From NCBI GenBank assembly GCA_017642535.1, contig JAGCOW010000053.1, positions 1-50,830 of the forward strand: 50,830 nt of DNA. Direction: 5' to 3'. Below the pieces are notes generated by a model. That model was not told where the DNA came from. It saw only the letters and a list, made by a program, of their open reading frames with translations, and did no database searches. The translations under genes and the position numbers were made by a program. Origin of the DNA: Bacteroidales bacterium. GTDB taxonomy: Bacteria; Bacteroidota; Bacteroidia; Bacteroidales; UBA1715. Below, piece after piece: positions 16,135-23,728 of the stretch (positions are counted from its first letter, which is position 1; the number at the start of each line of letters is the position of its first letter).

Positions 16135-16896
16135 TTATTTTTTCGATTTTTTTGCTTTTTTATCAGTTTTATTATCTGTTTTCTCCGTTGCGTCAATAGA
16201 TTCTGCTTCCTCTGTATCATTTTGAATTTCAAGCAACTGGATTTCAAAAATCAAAGCGGAACATGGTTCTATGGCTGCTCCAGCTCCTCGAACTCCGTAC
16301 CCAAGTTCCGATGGAATATATGCAATGTAGGTTGAACCAACGGTCATAAGTTCCAACACTTGTGAAAAACCTGGAATTACAGCATTGACAGGGAATGTGG
16401 CAGGAACACCACGGTCTATCGAAGAATCAAATACTGTTCCGTCGAGCAACATACCTTTATAATGAAGCACAACAACATCGGAAGATTTCGGTTTCACTGT
16501 TCCCGTACCTTCTTTCACCACTTTGTATTGTAATCCGTTCTCTAAGGTAACAACGCCTTTTTCTTCTTTATTTTTCATAAAGAATTCCTGATTTTTCAGT
16601 TCTTTTTCAGTGCAAAGGTCTTTTGCCTTGTCTTGTTCCGCTTTTTGCTTTTGCATGAAAAATTCTTGCAATATTGCATTGATTTGTTCGTCGGTGAATT
16701 TACAATCTTTATAATTGGTGAATCCGTTCATAAACATATTTTCAGGAATTTCAATCTCTTTCAATTCTTGCATCATATTTTTTGCCGTATTTACTCCTAA
16801 AAGATAGGCAACCGTATCAAGATTTGTTTTCAATTTCTGAGAAAAAACCGTGCTCGCAAGGAATACAAGCGTCGAAAAAAGCAATATCTTTTTCAT
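16135..16896 (-). CDS. Secreted FKBP-type peptidyl-prolyl isomerase
   Basis: The 253-residue protein has a signal peptide (MKKILLFSTLVFLASTVFSQ), an FKBP_N helical dimerisation domain (about 25-115) and an FKBP domain (about 120-232). Typical FKBP segments are seen: VVLHYKGMLLDGTVFDSS, GFSQVLELMTVGSTYIAYIP and ELGYGVRGAGAAIEPCSALI. It catalyses proline isomerisation during folding of exported proteins, like FkpA or Mip. The last 20 residues are lysine-rich (KTDNKTDKKAKKSKK). It lies 64 bases downstream of the phosphosulfolactate synthase gene on the same strand. Confidence 0.93.
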   Translation of the reverse strand: MKKILLFSTLVFLASTVFSQKLKTNLDTVAYLLGVNTAKNMMQELKEIEIPENMFMNGFTNYKDCKFTDEQINAILQEFFMQKQKAEQDKAKDLCTEKELKNQEFFMKNKEEKGVVTLENGLQYKVVKEGTGTVKPKSSDVVVLHYKGMLLDGTVFDSSIDRGVPATFPVNAVIPGFSQVLELMTVGSTYIAYIPSELGYGVRGAGAAIEPCSALIFEIQLLEIQNDTEEAESIDATEKTDNKTDKKAKKSKK

Positions 16897-16960
16897 AATA
16901 TCTATTCTACAATTTATAATCTGTTTTACAAATTCTCAATTTTCAATTGTCAATTCTCAA

Positions 16961-17737
16961 TTATTTCTGTTTCAAATTATCTGGTAAGAATTGGAAGAAC
17001 GTGTCACCGCGGAAGCCCATTCTCAGTGCTTCCAACGCAATTACTTCGTTAGTTGCGATATTTCCCAAATTTACATTTGCGCCCAACATTTTGATGAACA
17101 TTGCTTGTTGTGGCTTGTGTGGAGCTTCCCACATTATTTTGTTGATATCGACATTTGCAATGATGGTGTCTATCAATTCTCGGTTGGCTGAGCCGTCGGC
17201 ATTGTAAATACCGATTGTTCCGCTTTCGCGTGCTTCGGTAATCACTTTTTGAGAACCTGCTTCCAATTCTGCCTTTATCATTTCAATCCACTTTGGTGTT
17301 GGAATTTCAACGTTTGCATCTTTTGAACCAACTTCGGAGATGACATTGAAGTTTTTCTTCAATTCCTTGATATAGTTGAGTTTATCTTCAACGGGCATAT
17401 ACATTGAACCATCGCTTACTTCTGCAGTATCGATACCATATTGGGACAGAAACTTCTGATATTCATTAAATTGTCCTCTGATGATGAACAATTCGAACAA
17501 TGTTCCACCGAAATATGGTGTTATGCCGTTGTCTTTATAGATTTTAATTTTTTGTGAGAGATTTTTCGTTACTAAACTTGTTCCGAAACCTAATTTCACG
17601 TAGTCGATGAAATCGCCAGCGTCTTTTGCCATACCTTCGGCTTCTACACACGTCAAACCCTTGTCAATTACCATAGTTTGACCAACTTTGCGAGGTTTCG
17701 CTTCTCTTTCTGGAATAAATGATAATGGAAAATTCAT
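16961..17737 (-). CDS. comA: Phosphosulfolactate synthase (ComA family)
   Basis: The 258-residue protein matches ComA, which adds sulfite to phosphoenolpyruvate to make (R)-2-phospho-3-sulfolactate, first step of coenzyme M synthesis in methanogens. Segments typical of the family are TMVIDKGL near 22-29, YVKLGFGTSLV near 46-56, YFGGTLFE near 76-83, EVSDGSMYMP near 107-116 and ITEARESGTIG near 165-175. Bacteria here do not make coenzyme M, so the product presumably feeds sulfolactate or another sulfonate. The gene follows the DUF4301 gene after 18 bases and is probably cotranscribed. No ComB phosphatase or ComC was seen in the window. Confidence 0.85.
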   Translation of the reverse strand: MNFPLSFIPEREAKPRKVGQTMVIDKGLTCVEAEGMAKDAGDFIDYVKLGFGTSLVTKNLSQKIKIYKDNGITPYFGGTLFELFIIRGQFNEYQKFLSQYGIDTAEVSDGSMYMPVEDKLNYIKELKKNFNVISEVGSKDANVEIPTPKWIEMIKAELEAGSQKVITEARESGTIGIYNADGSANRELIDTIIANVDINKIMWEAPHKPQQAMFIKMLGANVNLGNIATNEVIALEALRMGFRGDTFFQFLPDNLKQK

Positions 17738-17755
17738 TGTAGTATATTTTTAAAG

Positions 17756-19315
17756 TTATTTACATTGTTGATGTTCTTTGCGAAGTAAGTCATTCACTTC
17801 TTTTACCGGATTGAACGTGATGGAAGGAACTTCCACGAAAATAGTGTTCCAGTTCGACATTGCCCCGTTCCACAAGCCAGGCAACTCAAGTGCCTTGATT
17901 TCCTTGCCGTCCTTGCTTTTTGATGTGATTATGCCAGCTTCTTCATCGACGAATTTGGTGAGATCGAATTTCTTATCGTCATAATCTTTTACACCACAAA
18001 TCAAGTCAACAGGATTGAAATGCGTCGATGAATTGAAAATCGCCTCTTGTCCTTCGGCTTTGGTATTGATTTGTGCCTTTTCAATGATTTGAAGTGTTTT
18101 TGAACCATCGCGTTCTTGCACGAAGAACGGACCACCTCCGGGTTCACCTTCGTTTTTCACCATACCGCACACACGGATGGGGCGATGAAGAATGTCCAAA
18201 ATATAATCCTTACAATCGTTTCTTGCCCAATTAGCAAAACCCTCGGGAAGAATGTAATTCAAATCGTTTTCAAGAAAAGCAACGGCCTTTGCAAATCGTT
18301 TATCCGACAAATGACGGCTATTTTTTATTTTCTTATACAATTTGAAAATTTCTTTCTGGTATTTTATTAAAATTCCCGCAAGTGCTTTTTTATAAAGAAC
18401 TGTCGGTTCTTTGAAAGCGTCGGGGACGATGTTGTCAATGTTTTTTATGAAAATGATGTCATAATTCAACTCGTTCAGATTCTCAATCAGCGCACCGTGA
18501 CCGGCAGGACGGAAGAGTAGGGAACCGTCGGCATTCAAAAATGGCGTATTGTCGGCATTTACGGCAATAGTGTCGGTTGTAGGTTTTTGAACGCTGTAGT
18601 CTATATAGAATTTTGCCTTGTATTCACTCTGGTATTTGTCTTTCACCTCGCTCACCTTGTCTTTGAAGCCTTGGATAAATTCGGGCGAAACGGTAAAATG
18701 GAGGTTTACGTCGTTGTTTTTTGCTTTCGCATACGTCGCACCTTCTACCAAATGTTCCTCCAACGGCGTACGATTTTCGTTTTCGTATTTGTGGAAAAGT
18801 AATAAACCTTTGGGAAGATTGCCATAATTAAGTCCTTTTTCGGTAAGAAGATATTCGAAAATAGGATGGTAGTTTTTGGTTTTCAGTAATTCGTCAATAT
18901 CGAATCCGTCTTTTTGAAGAGCCGATTTCAAATCCTCGTAAAAAGCGAATTTTTGGATGTCGTCGATAAATTTCTTTGCAGAATGCAGTCCGTCTTTCGA
19001 GAAAAGTTTCTTGTAGGACTCTTCGCTGCCATCATAGTCATTCAAAAGACCGAAAAGCATTTTGAACATACGCGATGCAGCACCCGATGCAGGAATGAAT
19101 TTGACGATTTGTTTATGTTTTTTCTTTTTGTCGTATAGTTTTGCAAAATCAGCAATTTCATCGTCGGTGAAATGTTTTATACCACGTTCAAGGGTAGCAG
19201 GTGCTACAATATTTAATGGTAAAAATCCCGTTTCAAAACGTTTGAGTTGCTTTTCAACTTGGTCGATTTGCAACCCACGATTTTGGATTTCAAGAAGATT
19301 TGATTCTGTAAACAT
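17756..19315 (-). CDS. DUF4301 family protein
   Basis: The 519-residue protein is a DUF4301 member, a family typical of Bacteroidota and of unknown function. Visible landmarks are IVKFIPASGAASRMFKMLF near 70-88, which resembles a sugar-phosphate nucleotidyltransferase-like glycine-rich loop, LFRPAGHGALIENLN near 267-281, and NEGEPGGGPFFVQERDGS near 389-406. I infer a cytosolic enzyme because no signal peptide or membrane segment is seen. A TAATTTTG box at 19345-19352 gives a transcription start shortly before the ATG at 19315. It leads the operon with comA and possibly the FKBP gene. Confidence 0.88.
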   Translation of the reverse strand: MFTESNLLEIQNRGLQIDQVEKQLKRFETGFLPLNIVAPATLERGIKHFTDDEIADFAKLYDKKKKHKQIVKFIPASGAASRMFKMLFGLLNDYDGSEESYKKLFSKDGLHSAKKFIDDIQKFAFYEDLKSALQKDGFDIDELLKTKNYHPIFEYLLTEKGLNYGNLPKGLLLFHKYENENRTPLEEHLVEGATYAKAKNNDVNLHFTVSPEFIQGFKDKVSEVKDKYQSEYKAKFYIDYSVQKPTTDTIAVNADNTPFLNADGSLLFRPAGHGALIENLNELNYDIIFIKNIDNIVPDAFKEPTVLYKKALAGILIKYQKEIFKLYKKIKNSRHLSDKRFAKAVAFLENDLNYILPEGFANWARNDCKDYILDILHRPIRVCGMVKNEGEPGGGPFFVQERDGSKTLQIIEKAQINTKAEGQEAIFNSSTHFNPVDLICGVKDYDDKKFDLTKFVDEEAGIITSKSKDGKEIKALELPGLWNGAMSNWNTIFVEVPSITFNPVKEVNDLLRKEHQQCK

Positions 19316-19344
19316 CTTTATAAAAATTTAATTTTCCGAAAATA

Positions 19345-19352
19345 CAAAATTA
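19345..19352 (-). promoter_or_regulatory. Promoter -7 box for the DUF4301-comA operon
   Basis: TAATTTTG on the minus strand, 30 bases before ATG 19315, just after the upstream terminator. No clear -33 TTTG at the usual spacing. Confidence 0.45.
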
Positions 19353-19396
19353 TGTGTAATTGTCAAATCGTTTTGGGTAGCTTTTGTAAGAAAAAT

Positions 19397-19426
19397 AAAA
19401 AAAGGGAGTTTTTCGCTCCCTTTTTT
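19397..19426 (-). terminator. Bidirectional-looking intrinsic terminator after the CBM48-like gene
   Basis: AAAGGGAG and CTCCCTTT form a strong stem with a 7-base loop, flanked by A-runs and T-runs on both sides. It begins right after the stop at 19428 on the minus strand and separates that gene from the DUF4301 promoter. Confidence 0.85.
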
Positions 19427-19427
19427 C

Positions 19428-19724
19428 TTATAGAACAACGACTGAATTTGTTTCTCCAAATTCGTTTCCGACTTGTTTGTCGGCTTCGGGGTCATTAACC
19501 CATTTTTCACCGTTGATAACAAATTTGTATTGGTATTCTTTCCCTTTTTCCAATTCAACTTTTGCACTACCAACGCCTTTGCTCATACGGAACGGATTTG
19601 CTTCTGGATTCCATCCGTTAAATTCGCCAGCTACGCTCGCTTTTTTTGCACCGTTAAGTAATTCTGCTGAAATAGAGAATGTTACGGTGGCTTTTGCCGT
19701 TGTTTTTGAGATTTGTTTTTTCAT
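19428..19724 (-). CDS. Small isoamylase-early-set (CBM48/AMPK-like) glycogen-binding protein
   Basis: This 98-residue protein is a single Ig-like CBM48/AMPK1-CBM domain. Landmarks are VTFSISAELLNGAKKASVAG, GEFNGWNPEANPFRM (the conserved W-N-P sugar-binding segment, about 33-47) and KEYQYKFVINGEKWVNDPEA. No catalytic domain is attached and no signal peptide is seen, so it probably binds cytosolic glycogen or starch-like glucan, or serves as a regulatory subunit. It has its own terminator and a near-consensus promoter (CATATTTG at 19748-19755), so it forms a one-gene unit downstream of pgk. Confidence 0.9.
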   Translation of the reverse strand: MKKQISKTTAKATVTFSISAELLNGAKKASVAGEFNGWNPEANPFRMSKGVGSAKVELEKGKEYQYKFVINGEKWVNDPEADKQVGNEFGETNSVVVL

Positions 19725-19747
19725 ATTCTTCTAATTTTAAAATTAAA

Positions 19748-19755
19748 CAAATATG
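19748..19755 (-). promoter_or_regulatory. Near-consensus promoter box
   Basis: CATATTTG on the minus strand (one mismatch to TAnnTTTG) 24 bases before ATG 19724. Its -33 region would overlap the pgk terminator. Confidence 0.3.
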
Positions 19756-19764
19756 TGTTTGGAA

Positions 19765-19797
19765 AAATCCTTCCCTGACGGAATCAAGGAAGGATTT
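19765..19797 (-). terminator. Intrinsic terminator of pgk
   Basis: AAATCCTTCC (19765-19774) and GGAAGGATTT (19788-19797) form a perfect 10-bp stem; on the minus strand the stem ends in a TTTTT run. It lies 23 bases past the pgk stop. Confidence 0.85.
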
Positions 19798-19819
19798 GGT
19801 CGTGTTATTTTTGTATTTC

Positions 19820-21094
19820 TTATTTCGCGTCACGAATGGCAGCAATACCAGGAAGAACTTTTCCTTCAATTGCTTCCAACAAAGCTCCACCGCCTGTTGA
19901 GATGTATGAAACTTGGTCAGCCAAGCCGAATTTGTTGATGCAAGCTACAGAGTCGCCACCACCGATAAGTGAGAAAGCACCTTCTTTTGTGGCAGCTGCG
20001 ATAGCGTTTGCTATTGCTTTTGAACCAGCTGTGAAATCATCACATTCGAATACGCCGGCAGGACCGTTCCAAAGAATAGTTTTTGCACCCTTGATAGCAT
20101 CAGCAAATTTCTTTTGACTTTCTGGTCCAGCATCCAAACCTTCGAAACCGTCTTCAATAGCTCCTGAAGGACAAACCTTAACGTTTGCACCAGCTTTCAA
20201 CGACATTGTGTCGAAGTCAAATCCGTCAGTAATAACAGAATCAGAACCAAGAACTAATTCTACATTGTTTTTCTTTGCCAATTCTTGAATGTTAAGAGCC
20301 AAGTCAAGTTTGTCTTCCTCGCAGATTGATGAACCAACTTTTCCGCCGTTAGCTTTTGCGAACGTGTAAGTCATACCACCACAAAGAATCAATTTGTCAA
20401 CTTTCGTCATCAAGTTTTCTATGATACCAATTTTCGTAGAAACTTTTGAACCACCCATAATAGCAACGAATGGACGGTTGATGTTGTTCAATACGTTGTC
20501 AACTGCCTTAACTTCTTTTTCCATCAAGTAGCCCAACATTTTGCTGTTTACGTCGAAGTAGTCAGCGATAACTGCTGTTGAAGCGTGTGAACGGTGAGCA
20601 GTACCGAATGCGTCCATAATGTAGCAGTCTGCGTAAGAAGCCAATGTCTTAGCAAATTCTTTTTGTTTTGCTTTCATTTCTTTCTTTGCAGCATCGTAAT
20701 TTGGATCGTCTTTTTCTATGCCAACTGGTTTTCCTTCTTCTTCAGGATAGAAACGAAGGTTTTCCAACAAAAGAACTTCGCCTGGTTTCAATGCAGCAGC
20801 AGCGTCAGCAGCTTTAGCACAGTCAGGAGCGAATTTTACAGGAGTGCCAAGACGTTCTGCAACAGCGTCAACGATTTGGCTTAATGAATATTTTGCAGCA
20901 ACTTGTCCTTTTGGTTTACCCATGTGAGACATAATGATTAATGCTCCGCCATCAGCCAACACTTTTTTCAATGTTGGAAGAGCACCCATGATACGAGTAT
21001 CATCTTTTACTTTACCGTTTTCAAGTGGCACGTTGAAGTCCACGCGAACGATAGCTTTTTTGCCAGCAAATTTGTAATTGTCAATAGTTTGCAT
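19820..21094 (-). CDS. pgk: Phosphoglycerate kinase
   Basis: The 424-residue protein is full-length PGK, which makes ATP from 1,3-bisphosphoglycerate in glycolysis. Landmarks are the N-terminal [20 protein letters not shown] (17-36), the substrate-binding SHMGKPKG near 57-64, [14 protein letters not shown] near 109-122, a GGSKVSTKI near 208-216, WNGPAGVFE near 338-346 and the C-terminal [12 protein letters not shown] and STGGGALLE. Its codon choice and conserved sequence fit a highly expressed gene. It has its own promoter (TATCTTTG, 21136-21143) and terminator. Confidence 0.98.
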   Translation of the reverse strand: MQTIDNYKFAGKKAIVRVDFNVPLENGKVKDDTRIMGALPTLKKVLADGGALIIMSHMGKPKGQVAAKYSLSQIVDAVAERLGTPVKFAPDCAKAADAAAALKPGEVLLLENLRFYPEEEGKPVGIEKDDPNYDAAKKEMKAKQKEFAKTLASYADCYIMDAFGTAHRSHASTAVIADYFDVNSKMLGYLMEKEVKAVDNVLNNINRPFVAIMGGSKVSTKIGIIENLMTKVDKLILCGGMTYTFAKANGGKVGSSICEEDKLDLALNIQELAKKNNVELVLGSDSVITDGFDFDTMSLKAGANVKVCPSGAIEDGFEGLDAGPESQKKFADAIKGAKTILWNGPAGVFECDDFTAGSKAIANAIAAATKEGAFSLIGGGDSVACINKFGLADQVSYISTGGGALLEAIEGKVLPGIAAIRDAK

Positions 21095-21135
21095 CGTATA
21101 AATTATTAAAAGTTAGTATTCTTTTTTTTGCACCA

Positions 21136-21143
21136 CAAAGATA
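21136..21143 (-). promoter_or_regulatory. Promoter -7 box of pgk
   Basis: TATCTTTG on the minus strand, an exact TAnnTTTG match, about 42 bases before ATG 21094. Confidence 0.5.
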
Positions 21144-21217
21144 TAAAATAAATTGAGAAATGGTATTTGAGAATTGAAAATTCGTAAATCTTCCTTGTTT
21201 TGCTGAATTACTGCGTT

Positions 21218-22210
21218 TTATTTAAAAAACGATGTGATTTTCTTGTACACAGATTTTTCTTTTTTCTGCTGTATGTCGTTAATTAATTGTTTTATAGATT
21301 CTTGCATGTTGTTTGCACTTTGGAATCGTTGCGTTTGGGCATTGTGCAAAAATTTCATTCGTGCTTCGGGTTTATATCGCATTGGCGGGGAATTGAAGAT
21401 GTGTTTTGCCGTTGCTTTTTGCAAGAACGGGAAAATTTGTTTGTCTATTCTATGGTGTCTTTTGAGTGGGTACGACAATTGCATATTGACAATCAGATTT
21501 TTGTCCTCATTTTCGCAGATAAACGCGTGTTCTCGGGCAAACGATTCATAGAGCGTCATTCCCAAACTATATAAATCGGTCGTTTCGTTGATGAGCGGTT
21601 TGCATTGTAGCACGAGTTCTGGTGCCGAATAATACAATGCGTAGGGGATAGACGGAAAATTCAGAATGTTTTGCCCATTGACTTGTGCGTATTCGAAATT
21701 GAGCAGTTTTACTGTCGGGTTTTCCACGTCGATTTTACCGAATTCGTTTGCAACGAGAAAAATGGTGCTTGGTTGAATCCTTCTGTGAATGATTTTATTC
21801 TTATGAAGCACCGACAAAATTTCGCACACTTTTTCGGTTACATTGAGTAAAAAAGTAGCATTACGCAAATGTGGATAATCGCCAGAAAAAGCCACTTGGT
21901 GCAAGTCCATGCCAATCAATTGCTCACGTACGAAAAATATGCCGTCTTCTGTCGTAATGCAATCGTACGTTTGTACAATTCCAGAATGAAGTTGGTTAAG
22001 TCCGTCAAAGATTGATTGTATGATTTCTTGGTGTTGTTTATTGATAATTAGTTTTGTATTGGCTATGTAACGGATAATTACAGGTTGTTCGTTTTGTTCA
22101 CATTTCCCGTGAAATAATATGCCTAAATCTTGGGCTGTCGTTTCGTCTTCTTCGGGCAATTCAAAATCAAATACGTACGAATATTTTCTTCCGTGGATTG
22201 TCTGTAACAT
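21218..22210 (-). CDS. Serine/threonine protein kinase-like protein, apparent pseudokinase
   Basis: The 330-residue protein has the protein kinase fold but lacks key catalytic residues. The usual catalytic-loop H-R-D is HRR (142-144; IIHRRIQPSTIFL), with K and N of HRDxKxxN also changed. The DFG motif is NFE (171-173), and the beta-3 lysine position appears as R47 in PVIIRYIA. Structural motifs are kept: APE (196-198) and TDLYSLG (211-217). It therefore probably binds a partner or nucleotide rather than phosphorylating. Residues after about 290 are basic and possibly helical. The start ATG lies 1 base from the stop of the DUF389 gene, so the two are translationally coupled. Confidence 0.85.
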   Translation of the reverse strand: MLQTIHGRKYSYVFDFELPEEDETTAQDLGILFHGKCEQNEQPVIIRYIANTKLIINKQHQEIIQSIFDGLNQLHSGIVQTYDCITTEDGIFFVREQLIGMDLHQVAFSGDYPHLRNATFLLNVTEKVCEILSVLHKNKIIHRRIQPSTIFLVANEFGKIDVENPTVKLLNFEYAQVNGQNILNFPSIPYALYYSAPELVLQCKPLINETTDLYSLGMTLYESFAREHAFICENEDKNLIVNMQLSYPLKRHHRIDKQIFPFLQKATAKHIFNSPPMRYKPEARMKFLHNAQTQRFQSANNMQESIKQLINDIQQKKEKSVYKKITSFFK

Positions 22211-22211
22211 C

Positions 22212-23570
22212 TTATTGCTCGTTAATGATTTGAATGTTAGGTTCTTCCAATCGTGTTTTTACCCATGAAGAGATTTGTGTCAGCGTTTGCTCTGTCGGCT
22301 TGTTGTTCCAATAGATGGTGAGTGTCGGAACTTTTTTCGTCGTATTGTCGGAAATGTTGATTTGTTCAGTTTCGCCCAAAGCAATTTTTTCTATGTCGGG
22401 GAAGAGTGACTGCAACTCTTTTGCAAATTTCTGCATTCCGTTGCTTGACTGGATTGAGAGGTCGGCAATCTGGTTTTGCAGGGCAGTGATGATGGAATCG
22501 CTTTTTGCCAAATCTTCATCTTTTTTTGTCAATAAATCTTGTATCAGCTGTGACTGGTTGTTTAGGTCGATTGTCGTCGCTCCCGCTTGCTTTATGCTCA
22601 GATTAACTTCTTCAAGTCCGTATTCGTTCAGAGATTTGTGAAGATAGTGTTTTTGCTCGTCAGACAATGGTTTCCCGACGAATGCGAGTTCTATTTTCTT
22701 GGAATTATAATTCATCGAACTTTTTATGACTTGCACTTCGGAGAAGTATTCACTTTGTTCGATGTGCGAGATGTATTTTTTTGCAAAAGTGTTGAATGCC
22801 GCTTCTCTCACGACGTTTATAGCCATAAACACGCTGGGGATAATGACGATGATGGAGAAGAACATAATGGTTCTTCGTACCGTTTTTCTCCGTTTGTCGT
22901 CAACGTAGATTTTCTCTGGAAAATTGAGATGCTTTACAATGAGGAATGTGGCTAACGCGATGAAAAATGAGTTAATGAAAAAGAGGTAGAATGCGCCCCA
23001 GAAGTAATTTAGCTGTCCGGTTCCAAGACCATATCCTGCAGTGCAGAGAGGGGGCATCAATGCAGTGGCGATTGCCACACCCGAAACCACGGTGGTCATT
23101 TCTTTCTTGCGAGATGATGCGACGATTCCTGCGGCACCACCAAATGAGGCGATAAGTACGTCGAACACCGTAGGACGAGTTCTTGCCAAAAGCTCTGATT
23201 GAGCATCGGTAAGTGGTGTAAGTGTAAAGTATAATGTTGAAACCAGCAAGCTGATAAACGTCATTAACAGAAGGTTCTTCAATGATTTTTTCAGCAACTT
23301 CAAATCGTTAATGCCAATCGCCAGTCCCATTCCCATGATTGGACCCATAAGGGGCGATACGAGCATGGCACCGATAATTACAGCCGTGGAGTTGACATTT
23401 AGTCCGATTGACGCCAAAAAAATCGCAAAAACCAAAATCCACACATTCACACCCTTAAATTCGATGTTTTGTGAGATGTTGAAAATCGTTGCCTCCGCAT
23501 CACTGCCTTGCTTAATGTTTACAAGGTTTTTGAAGCGATTCGTTATGCTTGAAAAATCTGCTTTTGCCAT
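22212..23570 (-). CDS. DUF389 membrane protein
   Basis: The 452-residue protein has the DUF389/TIGR00341 membrane domain in its first 240 residues, with about six hydrophobic segments and the conserved block VIIGAMLVSPLMGPIMGMGL. A soluble C-terminal half of about 200 residues follows, including a coiled-coil-like part (QSQLIQDLLTKKDEDLAKSD). The family has no settled function. ATG 23570 is chosen because the longer reading begins at a TTG and lies at the transcription start expected from a TACCTTGC box. It is directly followed by the pseudokinase, suggesting a membrane protein with a regulatory partner. It is divergent from the TPR gene. Confidence 0.9.
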   Translation of the reverse strand: MAKADFSSITNRFKNLVNIKQGSDAEATIFNISQNIEFKGVNVWILVFAIFLASIGLNVNSTAVIIGAMLVSPLMGPIMGMGLAIGINDLKLLKKSLKNLLLMTFISLLVSTLYFTLTPLTDAQSELLARTRPTVFDVLIASFGGAAGIVASSRKKEMTTVVSGVAIATALMPPLCTAGYGLGTGQLNYFWGAFYLFFINSFFIALATFLIVKHLNFPEKIYVDDKRRKTVRRTIMFFSIIVIIPSVFMAINVVREAAFNTFAKKYISHIEQSEYFSEVQVIKSSMNYNSKKIELAFVGKPLSDEQKHYLHKSLNEYGLEEVNLSIKQAGATTIDLNNQSQLIQDLLTKKDEDLAKSDSIITALQNQIADLSIQSSNGMQKFAKELQSLFPDIEKIALGETEQINISDNTTKKVPTLTIYWNNKPTEQTLTQISSWVKTRLEEPNIQIINEQ

Positions 23571-23728
23571 ACAAAAATGTTTCTGTTGCAAGGTACGAAA
23601 AAATCATTTCACTTGATACGAAACAACAATGTTTTTTGAAGGTTTATAAGTTTTTGAAAACTTCGCAGTATAGTCTGAAAAACTCGTGTGAATTTTCTTC
23701 AAATTTGTGCGATATAGTGTTTAATAGT

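Noticed and set aside
16917..16968. AATTCTCAATT-type tandem sequence, also near 21165 and 47284
   Set aside because: Short A/T-rich runs of this type are common in such genomes and are too loose to call a defined repeat or origin.
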